Assembly (NCBI RefSeq): GCF_015706575.1
Contig: NW_024037050.1
Span: forward strand, 372,001-436,000
Origin: Patiria miniata
Lineage: Eukaryota > Echinodermata > Asteroidea > Valvatida > Asterinidae
Direction: 5' to 3'
DNA length: 64,000 nt
This document shows positions 12,120-24,801 of the stretch, in pieces. The position numbers and the translations under genes were made by a program. Positions within the stretch are counted from its first letter, which is position 1. The number at the start of each line of letters is the position of its first letter. The notes under the pieces are model-generated. The model searched no databases, was not told where the DNA came from, and was given only the letters and a program-made list of their open reading frames with translations.

Positions 12120-12795
12120 TTTAAGGGAATTTAATACAGTGTTGCATCCACGGTTCTATACTCACATCTGAAATCTCGCGAAGGTCGTGTGTTCACTCTT
12201 TTGTGGGGTAGGCCTAAGTGGTTGCCCCAAAAGTAACGGGTGCGTGACGAGTTCTAAGTTTTTTTTAAGTAGGATTAAAACTTTAAATTAATAATTATGC
12301 CTGTCTGTGCACAGGTTGGGTTTACTTGGCTTTGCTGACAGGCCTAGTACCTATTGTCCAACGTCCTCGCACGGAAAACAAAACCTATAGATGGAAATTC
12401 CCACTTCACCAACTCTGATGTGATTTTAGGACAAGGCCTGTTTGTGCAAAGGTTGAGTTTACTTTACTTTGTTGATAAGCCTGGTCCTTTGATCCCAGCA
12501 AATGTGCTGGAATAAAAACAACTATGGGGGACTTCCCACTTAGCCATAGACTTCCCTAAATCTCATTTATTTTAACTTTTTGTATATAGTTTAAATCGTT
12601 AGACATAAAAACAACAGTTGGACAGGGGTTGTAATGGAAATACAAAAGTTAATAGACTCTCATAATTGATGTGTATATCCAGACCCCTTGTAACAATAAA
12701 ACCAATTTTAATATTTAAATCATAGAAAAATAAATAGAATTGGAGTTGGTCGAGGAGGTTGCGAAGTGTCCGTCAATGGTCCCGTCTGGATACGA
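12120..12795. repeat. Diverged paralogue of array segment 16200-17500
   Basis: Positions 12240-12705 align with 16240-16685 (shared: CAGGCCTAGTACC, GTGCAAAGGTTGAGTTTACTT, AATGTGCTGGAATAAA, GTATATCCAGACCCC), and 12715-12780 aligns with 17395-17485. The 706-bp solo LTR present at 16685-17390 is missing here, so this copy preserves the empty insertion site. Positions 12150-12240 also match 32840-32925 in U5. Confidence 0.85.
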
Positions 12796-15002
12796 AGCAG
12801 TAGTGTGATTTACGAACAAAACCCAGAATGAACGAAACGAAAGCACCCGTTGACGTTGTCCCCGTGACCACAATAAATGTTGGACTTGCATGAAACGTGA
12901 TTCTATTTTCAAATTTCAAGAAATACCGGGAGGGTTGGGTGTTGACGGATCCTTTTGGTAACTACCGAAAAAGTAACGGGCAGTCATCCGGCGGTGTTGA
13001 AGTCATTAATTACAGAGACCAATGGCTGTATGCAATGACGTTATAATGAACCGAGAACTGTGTGTATACTTCCCATAAGAATAAAGCTGTCTTTTGGCTT
13101 TTAGTCTCTCAGCATTCCTGCTTTAAATTTGACTCGAATTGAAAAGACACTACAATCACCAGGATTTTTGGCAAAACACCTACTTGCGGTTTTCTAATTT
13201 AAAACAAGATGAAAATGGCAACTAAGAATTGACTATCGTTTGTTTTTTCTTCCTCTTGTTTCTTTTTTCTTTTCCTTTTCTATGTGAGAAGAACTCTAGT
13301 GTCATAGCGAAAAACCTTTAGACTTAAATCAAGTCTACTTTTCTGACCCTTGCGCAACATGCCTGGGAATTTCCGCTTTGCTTAATATAAATCTTGCGCA
13401 ATGTGGGAATTACCAATCTAATTTAGCCAGATTTTCGGACATTGTTCTCCTATTTGTGTATTCGGCCAACATTGTAGACACGAGCACATTGGTAGACCTT
13501 TTCCACATAACCGTTCTAATATAGGTTTTCACGCCCAATTCCTCAAAAATAACATTCATATTCATCTTGATAATTATAGTGGCCGATTTCCCAGCGAATT
13601 AGCTCCCTGCTGTTATTCCCTTAGCTTGTATTAGTCTGAAGGCGTTCAAATCGATCGTTTTAGATTTGACAGTTTTGGGTTTAATCATCCTAAATTAAAG
13701 TCATGTCATTCGGTTTAAGTGATCAATCAATTTAGCATGCAGTCACTTTTGTGACGGGTTATTTGCATTAGATTCTTAAGTTCGTTTTCGTTTTCAAGCA
13801 GATTATTTAGGATTGCCTGCATTTAAACTAAGGGGGCAGGAAGGCAAGATGGGAGGTAGTTATTTTTTTTAATTTTCGACTGTTTTTTTGTATTGGTTTC
13901 GTTGAACATGTAGTTTGTTTGTTTTTCAAAGTGTCTGTCGTCTGTCTTTGTAATCCAGAGAAGTTAAAAAAAAGCCAAAACAGTAAACATGAAAGTCGGC
14001 GTATAAGCAATAAACCTATGTTATAGGCAACAATAAAGTTACGTGATCTTTCCCCCTCTTTTTTATCGTGTTTACCTGAATAACTTTGTTTTAAATTTTT
14101 TACCTTTTACTCTGTTACTTTGTGTGTTAAATTTGGTTTTCTTACGTCTCTAACCTTTTCTCAATTCGTTTTATGAATTATCTTAAACATGCTTCATTTC
14201 AGTAATATCTGATTTTGCTTTTGCTGTACAAAAGAAAGAAATAAGTAGTGATCAAATTTAAGGGCTATTTTGTGGCTGCTGGTTGTTGCAGAATCTTGTG
14301 GGAAACAGTTCTTCTTTTCGATTTTGGAACAAAGACACTCTTTTGAATACAGGCAAACAAAGGTTTTCTCCGGTCGGTTTAATAGATTTGGCAGCCAAAT
14401 TAATGGCGAATCACCCATTTTCGCACGAATTTGGACGCATGTTAAGATCAACATTCAATTAACTAAAAATATCTTTTAATTGAAATCTGAAAGCATGCGA
14501 TTGTACTTTTCAACGATTCAATTTCAAAAAATAATGCATTCCAATTAAAATGCCATATTTAGTCATCCGAATTCGCCGGAGCTTCACTTTGCGTCAGTTT
14601 GTGCATTCGAATTAGCCATTATGCAAGCATTTGTGAAATGTGAACAAAGGAATTCGAAACCGGTTCATGTAATTAATTTGTTCGTCAGAATTCAATATAG
14701 GCCTAAGCGTCTTTGCTCCATTTGAAAATACATAAAAATTGTTTCCCACAAGATTCGGCCACAAAGTAGCAGCCACAAAATAACCATATTTATCACATTT
14801 TTGCATAACAAGAAGGTTGATGTTACTGAAATAAAGCACGTTTAAGATTTGAGAAAAAAGTAAGAGATACAAGAAAACCCAGATCGCAATTTAAAACTAG
14901 AAGCTAAAAGAGCAAAAGGTAACAATAAGATCATACGTGTATAACAAAATATACACATGTATGTGAACACGATAAAAGAGGGCAAAGGATGTCCTAAATT
15001 GG

Positions 15003-15033
15003 CTGCTAAAACAGTAAATTACTGTTTTAGCAG
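15003..15033. repeat. 31-base perfect palindrome, present in every unit
   Basis: CTGCTAAAACAGTAA is followed by one A and its exact reverse complement. The same palindrome lies at about 18675-18705, 22377-22407, 26083-26113, 29782-29812 and 36018-36048. It sits beside a GC-rich stretch (GGGCCCGCTTAAGGGCCC-like) and about 300 bases from the zinc-finger exon. Confidence 0.9.
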
Positions 15034-15334
15034 TGATTGTTCTGTGACAAAATAAACCTGAACATTTTATGCATGAAGTGCAAACTCCGGCGAGCGCGAA
15101 GCGCGAAGCCATTAGGGCGTCGGGTCCGGGGCCCGCTTAGGGCCCGGGAACATTTTTGATTTTAGATGCTCTGTGGTGCAATCTGAGACGATTACTGGGC
15201 ACTTTCCTCTGAAATTGTGGAGCAGAATTTGTTTTAATTTTAAGAAGAATTTTCCTTTATTTGTTAAAATGTACTCTTGTAATTATAAAGTTTCTTCCTT
15301 AATCAAAGTTGACAACCATGCATTTTCCAGTTAC

Positions 15335-15614
15335 CTCGCCGTATTTGCCATGCTCTCATGTGCTTTGGGTGTTTCACATGGGATACGAGCTTTTTCTTTC
15401 CACTCGGGCACTCGACGCGTAGCTGATAATGTCGTTGCAAACATTGCAAAAAACCTTGCCAGCGGTTGCTATTTTATCGAAGCACTCTTGAAATGCAAGC
15501 TGATGCCCGTCAATAATAACGGAGTCCCGAAACCATTTCCACCGGGAACTTATATTTCACTTCTTTATCAAGCTCGAGTCGCACTGACAGGATCGACTTG
15601 TTGGGCGCAGCCAT
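15335..15614 (-). pseudogene. Zinc-finger N-terminal exon, U1 copy
   Basis: The minus frame starts MAAPNKSILSVRLELDKEV at an ATG in good context (ACATGG). The exon ends at GCGAG|GTAACT, a consensus splice donor. In U1-U3 an extra G after codons for KYKF breaks the frame early. Compared with U2 this copy also lacks 36 bases just upstream of the ATG region (near 15688). See the U4 copy for the domain. Confidence 0.65.
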
Positions 15615-16684
15615 GTTGTATGCATTACGTACACGTAAACACGTACACTGTACTCCGAGCCGACGCGCGTAAAACAACAACGTGCATACTCTCATGCATC
15701 ATGTTTAATTTTCTCGCATCACTAATTTAATTTTTTACCTTTTACGATTGAAGACAGATAACAAATACTTTGAACATGAAACTCGAATGAAACCAATAAA
15801 CAAAAACATGTGAAAGGTACAAACAAACAGAATTAAAAAACCTCGCATCTTGCCTTCATGTCCCATTATTTTGAATGCATGCGCAGAGATGAGATACAAA
15901 ATGAGATTCTCATGTGAATAACCCTAAACCAAACAGACTGCTAAATTGAATGATCATTTGAACCGATTGACAACTTCAACTTAGGAGGTGTTAAACATGA
16001 AAATGTCAGGTCTGAGAACGAATTTGAACGCCTGATATCAAATACAAACCACAGGAATGACAATAGGGAGCTCATTCGCTTCAAATCGGCCACTATCAAT
16101 ATGAATTTGAATGCTATTTCGCCAAAATTGGCCGGGGAATACCTATATGATCGTGGCGAATACCGCATTTTTGGAAAGGCGTGGACAGACGCTCATGCGT
16201 GGAAAGACTAACAATTTCAGTGTTATTTTTAAGCTGGATTAAAAGTTTAAATTAATAATTAGGCCCGTCTGAGCTGTGCGCAGGTTGGCTTTACTTTGCT
16301 TTGTTGACAGGCCTAGTACCGCCTATTGTCAACGTCCTCGCGCGAACAAAAACAAAACCAATAGGCCTAGATGGGAATACCCACTTCACCACCGAGTCTG
16401 ATTTAATTTTATAGGACAAGGCGTGTCTGTGCAAAGGTTGAGTTTACTTTGCTTGGTGATAAGCCTAGTCATTTGTTTCCAGCAAATGTGCTGGAATAAA
16501 CAACTACATGTATAGGGAATTCCCACTTGGCCATAGACTTCCCTAAAGTCGCATTTTATTTGATCTTTTTGCATCTTTAGACATAAAAATATCAGTTAAA
16601 CAGGGGCTGTCATGGAAATACAAAAGTTAATAAACTCTCACAATTAATGTGTATATCCAGACCCCTGGCAACCACTAAAACCAA

Positions 16685-17390
16685 TGTAACGATATGGGTT
16701 TTTGGGTTTAAAATAATGAATAATTCATAAGGAGCATGAATAATGCAATGTTATTTTCTGGCTGTTCCTTTTAGTGGACTTACCCCGCCAGCCTAATTGC
16801 CCTAGTTAACAAGTTTGGACATATGTTCGTCGACATTTAGGTCATTTGATAATTCTATCTTGAGAATGATTATTTGGTAACAGTATGTCATCATCATTGT
16901 CAGTAATCAAAGTCAACACTCCTTCTGAGTCAATTTTATGCTCGACGAGGGGTTGTGGTCATTGCATTACGGTAAGAGCGCTACCGCTCACATTATTTGT
17001 CCTCTTGCGAGCGGGCCGTGAAAGAAGCTCAGACCGAGCCAACCTTTGTCTAAAAGTCGGCCACTTTTCCCTCATTTTTGGGCTGAGACATTGCTGTCAC
17101 AAGCTTTGAAGGTTGACATCTCAAGTGCATTACAGGCCTTCTCTATTTTATATCAGGGGTCTTCTTTTATGGTCTTCATTGTCGTCTTATTGGAATCTTT
17201 ATTCGGATCTTCATTTGGATTATTTTGTATAATTGGAGAAAGTGAATTAAATTAAAACTTAATCAAGTGAATCAGTGTAAACAACCGTCTGAGTGTTCCA
17301 GTTCAATTCGACTTGCTTTCCACCTTACTCTATCTTCATGAGGGTGAACCTGACCACCCTTATCATCGTTGGGGTTGCCACCTCGCGACA
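16685..17390. mobile_element. Solo LTR (706 bp), U1 copy
   Basis: Begins TGTAACG and ends CGCGACA (TG...CA), flanked by the 4-bp duplication CCAA at 16681-16684 and 17391-17394. The paralogue at 12.1-12.8 kb has the uninterrupted site. No internal retroelement region is present, so it is a solo LTR fossil, probably Ty3/gypsy-like by its termini, though the family is not certain. It predates the tandem amplification because U1-U5 share it. Confidence 0.82.
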
Positions 17391-19006
17391 CCAATATTAA
17401 TGTTTTAATCAGAGAAAAATAAATATGTTTTTAGGCATTTTTAACAAGAGGCCGAGGAGGTTGCGAAATGTCCGTCAATGGTCCCAACTGGATACATTAC
17501 GTAATGTAGGGAGACCAAGTGCGCCCTCTGTTGTTATCTAAAAGTTTTGCGAGTGATTTGCATATCATGACCTTTGGGCTTCCCGCGAAAAGGCAAGTTG
17601 TAACAAGTTTTCTCCTGTGGGCTTCGAGCAAAGAAGACCGATATAAAATTGTCTCCGAAAATTCTCTTTTTTTGTAGGGAGCATTAACTCCTGCCATGCT
17701 CCTGAGATATATCATTCTGGGAGGGTACTTCATAGAAAGATCCCAGTGAGTATTTTGCTGTGTTTCATCATCATTTTGTGAGAGAAACTGTGTATTTTCG
17801 GGATGAGACATTCGTTGAATTGTACTGTCATGACTGTGTAGTTCTGTATTATAGTGTGTAGCGTACATGTGTTGAACTTTAACACACACACACACACACA
17901 CACATTGTATACTGTGTCATACTTAATCTATTATTGTGCATAGGGCTTTGAATACTCGAATGTTTTAAGAATACATTTATTGTAGTTCATGTTATTGGAA
18001 ATAGTCGTCATATCATCATTTTTGTTAGAACACTCGTCCTCTGTAAATAGAGGGCCGGCCTCCTTTTGCCGTCCCGCTACAGTAGCAATTAAGATCACAC
18101 ATGTACAAACAAAGTATGAACACGATAAAAGAGGGCAAAGGTTCTCCTAAGTTTGTTGCATATAGTTTTTTTTATAATGTCGACTTTCATGCATCATGTT
18201 TAATTTCTCGCATCAAAAGTTTTTTTTAAACCCATTAAGATTGAATACAGATAACAAATACTTTAAACACGAAACTCGAATGAAACCAATAAAAAAGAAC
18301 ATGTGAAGGAGTACAAACAAACAGAATTAAAAACCTCGCATCTTGCCTTCGTTCCCCATTAATTTGAATGCAGAAAGTACCTAATAGGATGCGCGGAGAT
18401 GAAAAACAAAATAAGATTCTTATGAAAATAACCCTATACCAAACATGAGGGACAGTTTTATATTGGGTGAAAATCTCCGTCGAAGAAGGTTGATGTTACT
18501 GAAATGAAGCACGTTTAAGATTTGAGAAAAAATTAAGAGATACAAGAAACCCAGATCGCAATTTAAAACTAGAAGCTAAAAGAGCAAAAGGTAACAATAA
18601 GATCATACGTGTATAACAAAATATACACATGTATGTGAACACGATAAAAGAGGGCAAAGGATGTCCTAAATTGGCTGCTAAAACAGTAAATTACTGTTTT
18701 AGCAGTGATTGTTCTGTGACAAAATAAACCTGAACATTTTATGCATGAAGTGCAAACTCCGGCGAGCGCGAAGCGCGAAGCCATTAGGGCGTCGGGTCCG
18801 GGCCCGCTTAAGGGCCCGGGAACATTTTTGATTTTAGATGCTCTGTGGTGCAATCTGAGACGATTACTGGGCACTTTCCTCTGAAATTGTGGAGCAGAAT
18901 TTGTTTTAATTTTAAGAAGAATTTTCCTTTATTTGTTAAAATGTACGCTTGTAATTATAAAGTTTCTTCTTTAATCAAAGTTGACAACCATGCATTTTCC
19001 AGTTAC

Positions 19007-19286
19007 CTCGCCGTATTTGCCATGCTCTCATGTGCTTTGGGTGTTTCACATGGGATACGAGCTTTTTCTTTCCACTCGGGCACTCGACGCGTAGCTGATA
19101 ATGTCGTTGCAAACATTGCAAAAAACCTTGCCAGCGGTTGCTATTTTATCGAAGCACTCTTGAAATGCAAGCTGATGCCCGTCAATAATAACGGAGTCCC
19201 GAAACCATTTCCACCGGGAACTTATATTTCACTTCTTTATCAAGCTCGAGTCGCACTGACAGGATCGACTTGTTGGGCGCAGCCAT
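19007..19286 (-). pseudogene. Zinc-finger N-terminal exon, U2 copy
   Basis: Same exon as in U4 but with the extra G shared by U1-U3 after KYKF, so the reading frame is lost before the zinc-finger cysteines. Start ATG and the GTAACT donor are intact. Confidence 0.65.
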
Positions 19287-20392
19287 GTTGTATGCATTAC
19301 GTACACGTAAACACGTACACTGTACTCCGAGCCGACGCGCGTAAAACAACAACGTGCATATCCACACGATTGTGCTGTACTGTATGCCATTGTCGACTCT
19401 CATGCATCATGTTTAATTTTCTCGCATCACTAATTTAATTTTTTACCTTTTACGATTGAAGACAGATAACAAATACTTTGAACATGAAACTCGAATGAAA
19501 CCAATAAACAAAAACATGTGAAAGGTACAAACAAACAGAATTAAAAAACCTCGCATCTTGCCTTCATGTCCCATTATTTTGAATGCATGCGCAGAGATGA
19601 GATACAAAATGAGATTCTCATGTGAATAACCCTAAACCAAACAGACTGCTAAATTGAATGATCATTTGAACCGATTGACAACTTCAACTTAGGAGGTGTT
19701 AAACATGAAAATGTCAGGTCTGAGAACGAATTTGAACGCCTGATATCAAATACAAACCACAGGAATGACAATAGGGAGCTCATTCGCTTCAAATCGGCCA
19801 CTATCAATATGAATTTGAATGCTATTTCGCCAAAATTGGCCGGGGAATACCTATATGATCGTGGCGAATACCGCATTTTTGGAAAGGCGTGGACAGACGC
19901 TCATGCGTGGAAAGACTAACAATTTCAGTGTTATTTTTAAGCTGGATTAAAAGTTTAAATTAATAATTAGGCCCGTCTGAGCTGTGCGCAGGTTGGCTTT
20001 ACTTTGCTTTGTTGACAGGCCTAGTACCGCCTATTGTCAACGTCCTCGCGCGAACAAAAACAAAACCAATAGGCCTAGATGGGAATACCCACTTCACCAC
20101 CGAGTCTGATTTAATTTTATAGGACAAGGCGTGTCTGTGCAAAGGTTGAGTTTACTTTGCTTGGTGATAAGCCTAGTCATTTGTTTCCAGCAAATGTGCT
20201 GGAATAAACAACTACATGTATAGGGAATTCCCACTTGGCCATAGACTTCCCTAAAGTCGCATTTTATTTGATCTTTTTGCATCTTTAGACATAAAAATAT
20301 CAGTTAAACAGGGGCTGTCATGGAAATACAAAAGTTAATAAACTCTCACAATTAATGTGTATATCCAGACCCCTGGCAACCACTAAAACCAA

Positions 20393-21098
20393 TGTAACGA
20401 TATGGGTTTTTGGGTTTAAAATAATGAATAATTCATAAGGAGCATGAATAATGCAATGTTATTTTCTGGCTGTTCCTTTTAGTGGACTTACCCCGCCAGC
20501 CTAATTGCCCTAGTTAACAAGTTTGGACATATGTTCGTCGACATTTAGGTCATTTGATAATTCTATCTTGAGAATGATTATTTGGTAACAGTATGTCATC
20601 ATCATTGTCAGTAATCAAAGTCAACACTCCTTCTGAGTCAATTTTATGCGCGACGAGGGGTTGTGGTCATTGCATTACGGTAAGAGCGCTACCGCTCACA
20701 TGGTTTGTCCTCTTGCGAGCGGGCCGTGAAAGAAGCTCAGACCGAGCCAACCTTTGTCTAAAAGTCGGCCACTTTTCCCTCATTTTTGGGCTGAGACATT
20801 GCTGTCACAAGCTTTGAAGGTTGACATCTCAAGTGCATTACAGGCCTTCTCTATTTTATATCAGGGGTCTTCTTTTATGGTCTTCATTGTCGTCTTATTG
20901 GAATCTTTATTCGGATCTTCATTTGGATTATTTTGTATAATTGGAGAAAGTGAATTAAATTAAAACTTAATCAAGTGAATCAGTGTAAACAACCGTCTGA
21001 GTGTTCCAGTTCAATTCGACTTGCTTTCCACCTTACTCTATCTTCATGAGGGTGAACCTGACCACCCTTATCATCGTTGGGGTTGCCACCTCGCGACA
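20393..21098. mobile_element. Solo LTR, U2 copy
   Basis: 706 bases, identical borders and CCAA flanks to the U1 copy. Differences from U1 are few (for example CTCGACG versus GCGCGACG near the middle), fitting recent co-amplification. Confidence 0.82.
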
Positions 21099-22709
21099 CC
21101 AATATTAATGTTTTAATCAGAGAAAAATAAATATGTTTTTAGGCATTTTTAACAAGAGGCCGAGGAGGTTGCGAAATGTCCGTCAATGGTCCCAACTGGA
21201 TACATTACGTAATGTAGGGAGACCAAGTGCGCCCTCTGTTGTTATCTAAAAGTTTTGCGAGTGATTTGCATATCATGACCTTTGGGCTTCCCGCGAAAAG
21301 GCAAGTTGTAACAAGTTTTCTCCTGTGGGCTTCGAGCAAAGAAGACCGATATAAAATTGTCTCCGAAAATTCTCTTTTTTTTGTAGGGAGCATTAACTCC
21401 TGCCATGCTCCTGAGATATATCATTCTGGGAGGGTACTTCATAGAAAGATCCCAGTGAGTATTTTGCTGTGTTTCATCATCATTTTGTGAGAGAAACTGT
21501 GTATTTTCGGGATGAGACATTCGTTGAATTGTACTGTCATGACTGTGTAGTTCTGTATTATAGTGTGTAGCGTACATGTGTTGAACTTTGACACACACAC
21601 ACACATTGTATACTGTGTCATACTTAATCTATTATTGTGCATAGGGCTTTGAATACTCGAATGTTTTAAGAATACATTTATTGTAGTTCATGTTATTGGA
21701 AATAGTCGTCATATCATCATTTTTGTTAGAACACTCGTCCTCTTTAAATAGAGGGCCGGCCTCCTTTTGCCGTCCCGCTACAGTAGCAATTAAGATCACA
21801 CATGTACAAACAAAGTATGAACACGATAAAAGAGGGCAAAGGTTCTCCTAAGTTTGTTGCATATAGTTTTTTTTATAATGTCGACTTTCATGCATCATGT
21901 TTAATTTCTCGCATCAAAAGTTTTTTTTTAACCCATTAAGATTGAAGACAGATAACAAATACTTTAAACACGAAACTCGAATGAAACCAATAAAAAAGAA
22001 CATGTAAAGGAGTACAAACAAACAGAATTAAAAACCTCGCATCTTGCCTTCGTTCCCCATTAATTTGAATGCAGAAAGTACCTAATAGGATGCGCGGAGA
22101 TGAAAAACAAAATAAGATTCTTATGAAAATAACCCTATACCAAACATGAGGGACAGTTTTATATTGGGTGAAAATCTCCGTCGAAGAAGGTTGATGTTAC
22201 TGAAATGAAGCACGTTTAAGATTTGAGAAAAAATTAAGAGATACAAGAAAACCCAGATCGCAATTTAAAACTAGAAGCTAAAAGAGCAAAAGGTAACAAT
22301 AAGATCATACGTGTATAACAAAATATACACATGTATGTGAACACGATAAAAGAGGGCAAAGGATGTCCTAAATTGGCTGCTAAAACAGTAAATTACTGTT
22401 TTAGCAGTGATTGTTCTGTGACAAAATAAACCTGAACATTTTATGCATGAAGTGCAAACTCCGGCGAGCGCGAAGCGCGAAGCCATTAGGGCGTCGGGTC
22501 CGGGGCCCGCTTAAGGGCCCGGGAACATTTTTGATTTTAGATGCTCTGTGGTGCAATCTGAGACGATTACTGGGCACTTTCCTCTGAAATTGTGGAGCAG
22601 AATTTGTTTTAATTTTAAGAAGAATTTTCCTTTATTTGTTAAAATGTACGCTTGTAATTATAAAGTTTCTTCTTTAATCAAAGTTGACAACCATGCATTT
22701 TCCAGTTAC

Positions 22710-22989
22710 CTCGCCGTATTTGCCATGCTCTCATGTGCTTTGGGTGTTTCACATGGGATACGAGCTTTTTCTTTCCACTCGGGCACTCGACGCGTAGCTG
22801 ATAATGTCGTTGCAAACATTGCAAAAAACCTTGCCAGCGGTTGCTATTTTATCGAAGCACTCTTGAAATGCAAGCTGATGCCCGTCAATAATAACGGAGT
22901 CCCGAAACCATTTCCACCGGGAACTTATATTTCACTTCTTTATCAAGCTCGAGTCGCACTGACAGGATCGACTTGTTGGGCGCAGCCAT
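22710..22989 (-). pseudogene. Zinc-finger N-terminal exon, U3 copy
   Basis: As in U2: ATG and donor intact, early frame loss by the G insertion shared by U1-U3. Confidence 0.65.
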
Positions 22990-24095
22990 GTTGTATGCAT
23001 TACGTACACGTAAACACGTACACTGTACTCCGAGCCGACGCGCGTAAAACAACAACGTGCATATCCACACGATTGTGCTGTACTGTATGCCATTGTCGAC
23101 TCTCATGCATCATGTTTAATTTTCTCGCATCACTAATTTAATTTTTTACCTTTTACGATTGAAGACAGATAACAAATACTTTGAACATGAAACTCGAATG
23201 AAACCAATAAACAAAAACATGTGAAAGGTACAAACAAACAGAATTAAAAAACCTCGCATATTGCCTTCATGTCCCATTATTTTGAATGCATGCGCAGAGA
23301 TGAGATACAAAATGAGATTCTCATGTGAATAACCCTAAACCAAACAGACTGCTAAATTGAATGATCATTTGAACCGATTGACAACTTCAACTTAGGAGGT
23401 GTTAAACATGAAAATGTCAGGTCTGAGAACGAATTTGAACGCCTGATATCAAATACAAACCACAGGAATGACAATAGGGAGCTCATTCGCTTCAAATCGG
23501 CCACTATCAATATGAATTTGAATGCTATTTCGCCAAAATTGGCCGGGGAATACCTATATGATCGTGGCGAATACCGCATTTTTGGAAAGGCGTGGACAGA
23601 CGCTCATGCGTGGAAAGACTAACAATTTCAGTGTTATTTTTAAGCTGGATTAAAAGTTTAAATTAATAATTAGGCCCGTCTGAGCTGTGCGCAGGTTGGC
23701 TTTACTTTGCTTTGTTGACAGGCCTAGTACCGCCTATTGTCAACGTCCTCGCGCGAACAAAAACAAAACCAATAGGCCTAGATGGGAATACCCACTTCAC
23801 CACCGAGTCTGATTTAATTTTATAGGACAAGGCGTGTCTGTGCAAAGGTTGAGTTTACTTTGCTTGGTGATAAGCCTAGTCATTTGTTTCCAGCAAATGT
23901 GCTGGAATAAACAACTACATGTATAGGGAATTCCCACTTGGCCATAGACTTCCCTAAAGTCGCATTTTATTTGATCTTTTTGCATCTTTAGACATAAAAA
24001 TATCAGTTAAACAGGGGCTGTCATGGAAATACAAAAGTTAATAAACTCTCACAATTAATGTGTATATCCAGACCCCTGGCAACCACTAAAACCAA

Positions 24096-24801
24096 TGTAA
24101 CGATATGGGTTCTTGGGTTTAAAATAATGAATAATTCATAAGGAGCATGAATAATGCAATGTTATTTTCTGGCTGTTCCTTTTAGTGGACTTACCCCGCC
24201 AGCCTAATTGCCCTAGTTAACAAGTTTGGACATATGTTCGTCGACATTTAGGTCATTTGATAATTCTATCTTGAGAATGATTATTTGGTAACAGTATGTC
24301 ATCATCATTGTCAGTAATCAAAGTCAACACTCCTTCTGAGTCAATTTTATGCGCGACGAGGGGTTGTGGTCATTGCATTACGGTAAGAGCGCTACCGCTC
24401 ACATGGTTTGTCCTCTTGCGAGCGGGCCGTGAAAGAAGCTCAGACCGAGCCAACCTTTGTCTAAAAGTCGGCCACTTTTCCCTCATTTTTGGGCTGAGAC
24501 ATTGCTGTCACAAGCTTTGAAGGTTGACATCTCAAGTGCATTACAGGCCTTCTCTATTTTATATCAGGGGTCTTCTTTTATGGTCTTCATTGTCGTCTTA
24601 TTGGAATCTTTATTCGGATCTTCATTTGGATTATTTTGTATAATTGGAGAAAGTGAATTAAATTAAAACTTAATCAAGTGAATCAGTGTAAACAACCGTC
24701 TGAGTGTTCCAGTTCAATTCGACTTGCTTTCCACCTTACTCTATCTTCATGAGGGTGAACCTGACCACCCTTATCATCGTTGGGGTTGCCACCTCGCGAC
24801 A
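24096..24801. mobile_element. Solo LTR, U3 copy
   Basis: 706 bases, TGTAACG...CGCGACA with CCAA on both sides, at the same site as in the other units. Confidence 0.82.

Larger units (their letters stand above)
13505..16170. repeat. Long inverted repeat (fold-back element) in U1
   Basis: Left-arm blocks reappear as reverse complement, in mirrored order, in the right arm. 13510-13740 matches 15941-16165, around 13840-13950 matches about 15745-15860 (AGGCAAGATG, TTGGTTTC, TTCAAAGT, CTGTCTT), and 14185-14470 matches about 14570-14850 (GGTTATTTTGTGGCTGCT, CTTGTGGGAAACA, AAAGAC). The centre is near 14520. The right arm is longer because the zinc-finger exon block (about 15000-15690) lies in it. 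Arms are diverged, suggesting an old structure. Left-arm-only copies lie at 38.47-39.50 and 53.88-54.43 kb. Confidence 0.8.
9295..17928. repeat. Tandem array unit U1 (long form)
   Basis: U1 begins with TATTATTGTGCATAGGGC, the phrase that starts every unit. Positions 9295-9845 match the start of U2-U6 and 14812-17928 match the remainder, but 9846-14811 (about 4.97 kb) is absent from the other units. Their junction reads CTCCGTCGAAGAAGG where U1 has CTCCGTC at 9845 and GAAGG at about 14812. The extra part holds a LINE fragment, a tRNA-like remnant, an older paralogue of array sequence, and the left arm of the long inverted repeat. The simplest reading is that U1 keeps the ancestral form and the shorter units derive from a deletion. 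Confidence 0.88.
17929..21629. repeat. Tandem array unit U2 (standard 3.70 kb)
   Basis: Full short-form unit, 3701 bases, starting TATTATTGTGCATAGGGC and ending just before the same phrase. Order: AT-rich block A, deletion junction near 18481, palindrome, zinc-finger exon, inverted-repeat right arm, array paralogue segment, solo LTR, (CA)n. It differs from U3 at only a few scattered positions by eye. Confidence 0.92.

Noticed and set aside
15173-15730. 185- to 197-codon plus frame recurring in the units
   Set aside because: It has no ATG at its start (GTG), lies antisense to the zinc-finger exon, and is shorter in units where the zinc-finger frame is open.
15941-16168. 75-codon minus frame recurring in the units
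   Set aside because: It is part of the fold-back arm, whose other copies do not keep the frame.
16885-17255. Two short plus frames inside each unit
   Set aside because: Both lie within the solo LTR and show no domain.
17497-17901. 134- to 146-codon minus frame recurring in the array units
   Set aside because: It recurs only because the units are young copies. It starts within a CA microsatellite, changes length with that repeat, and has no recognisable domain.
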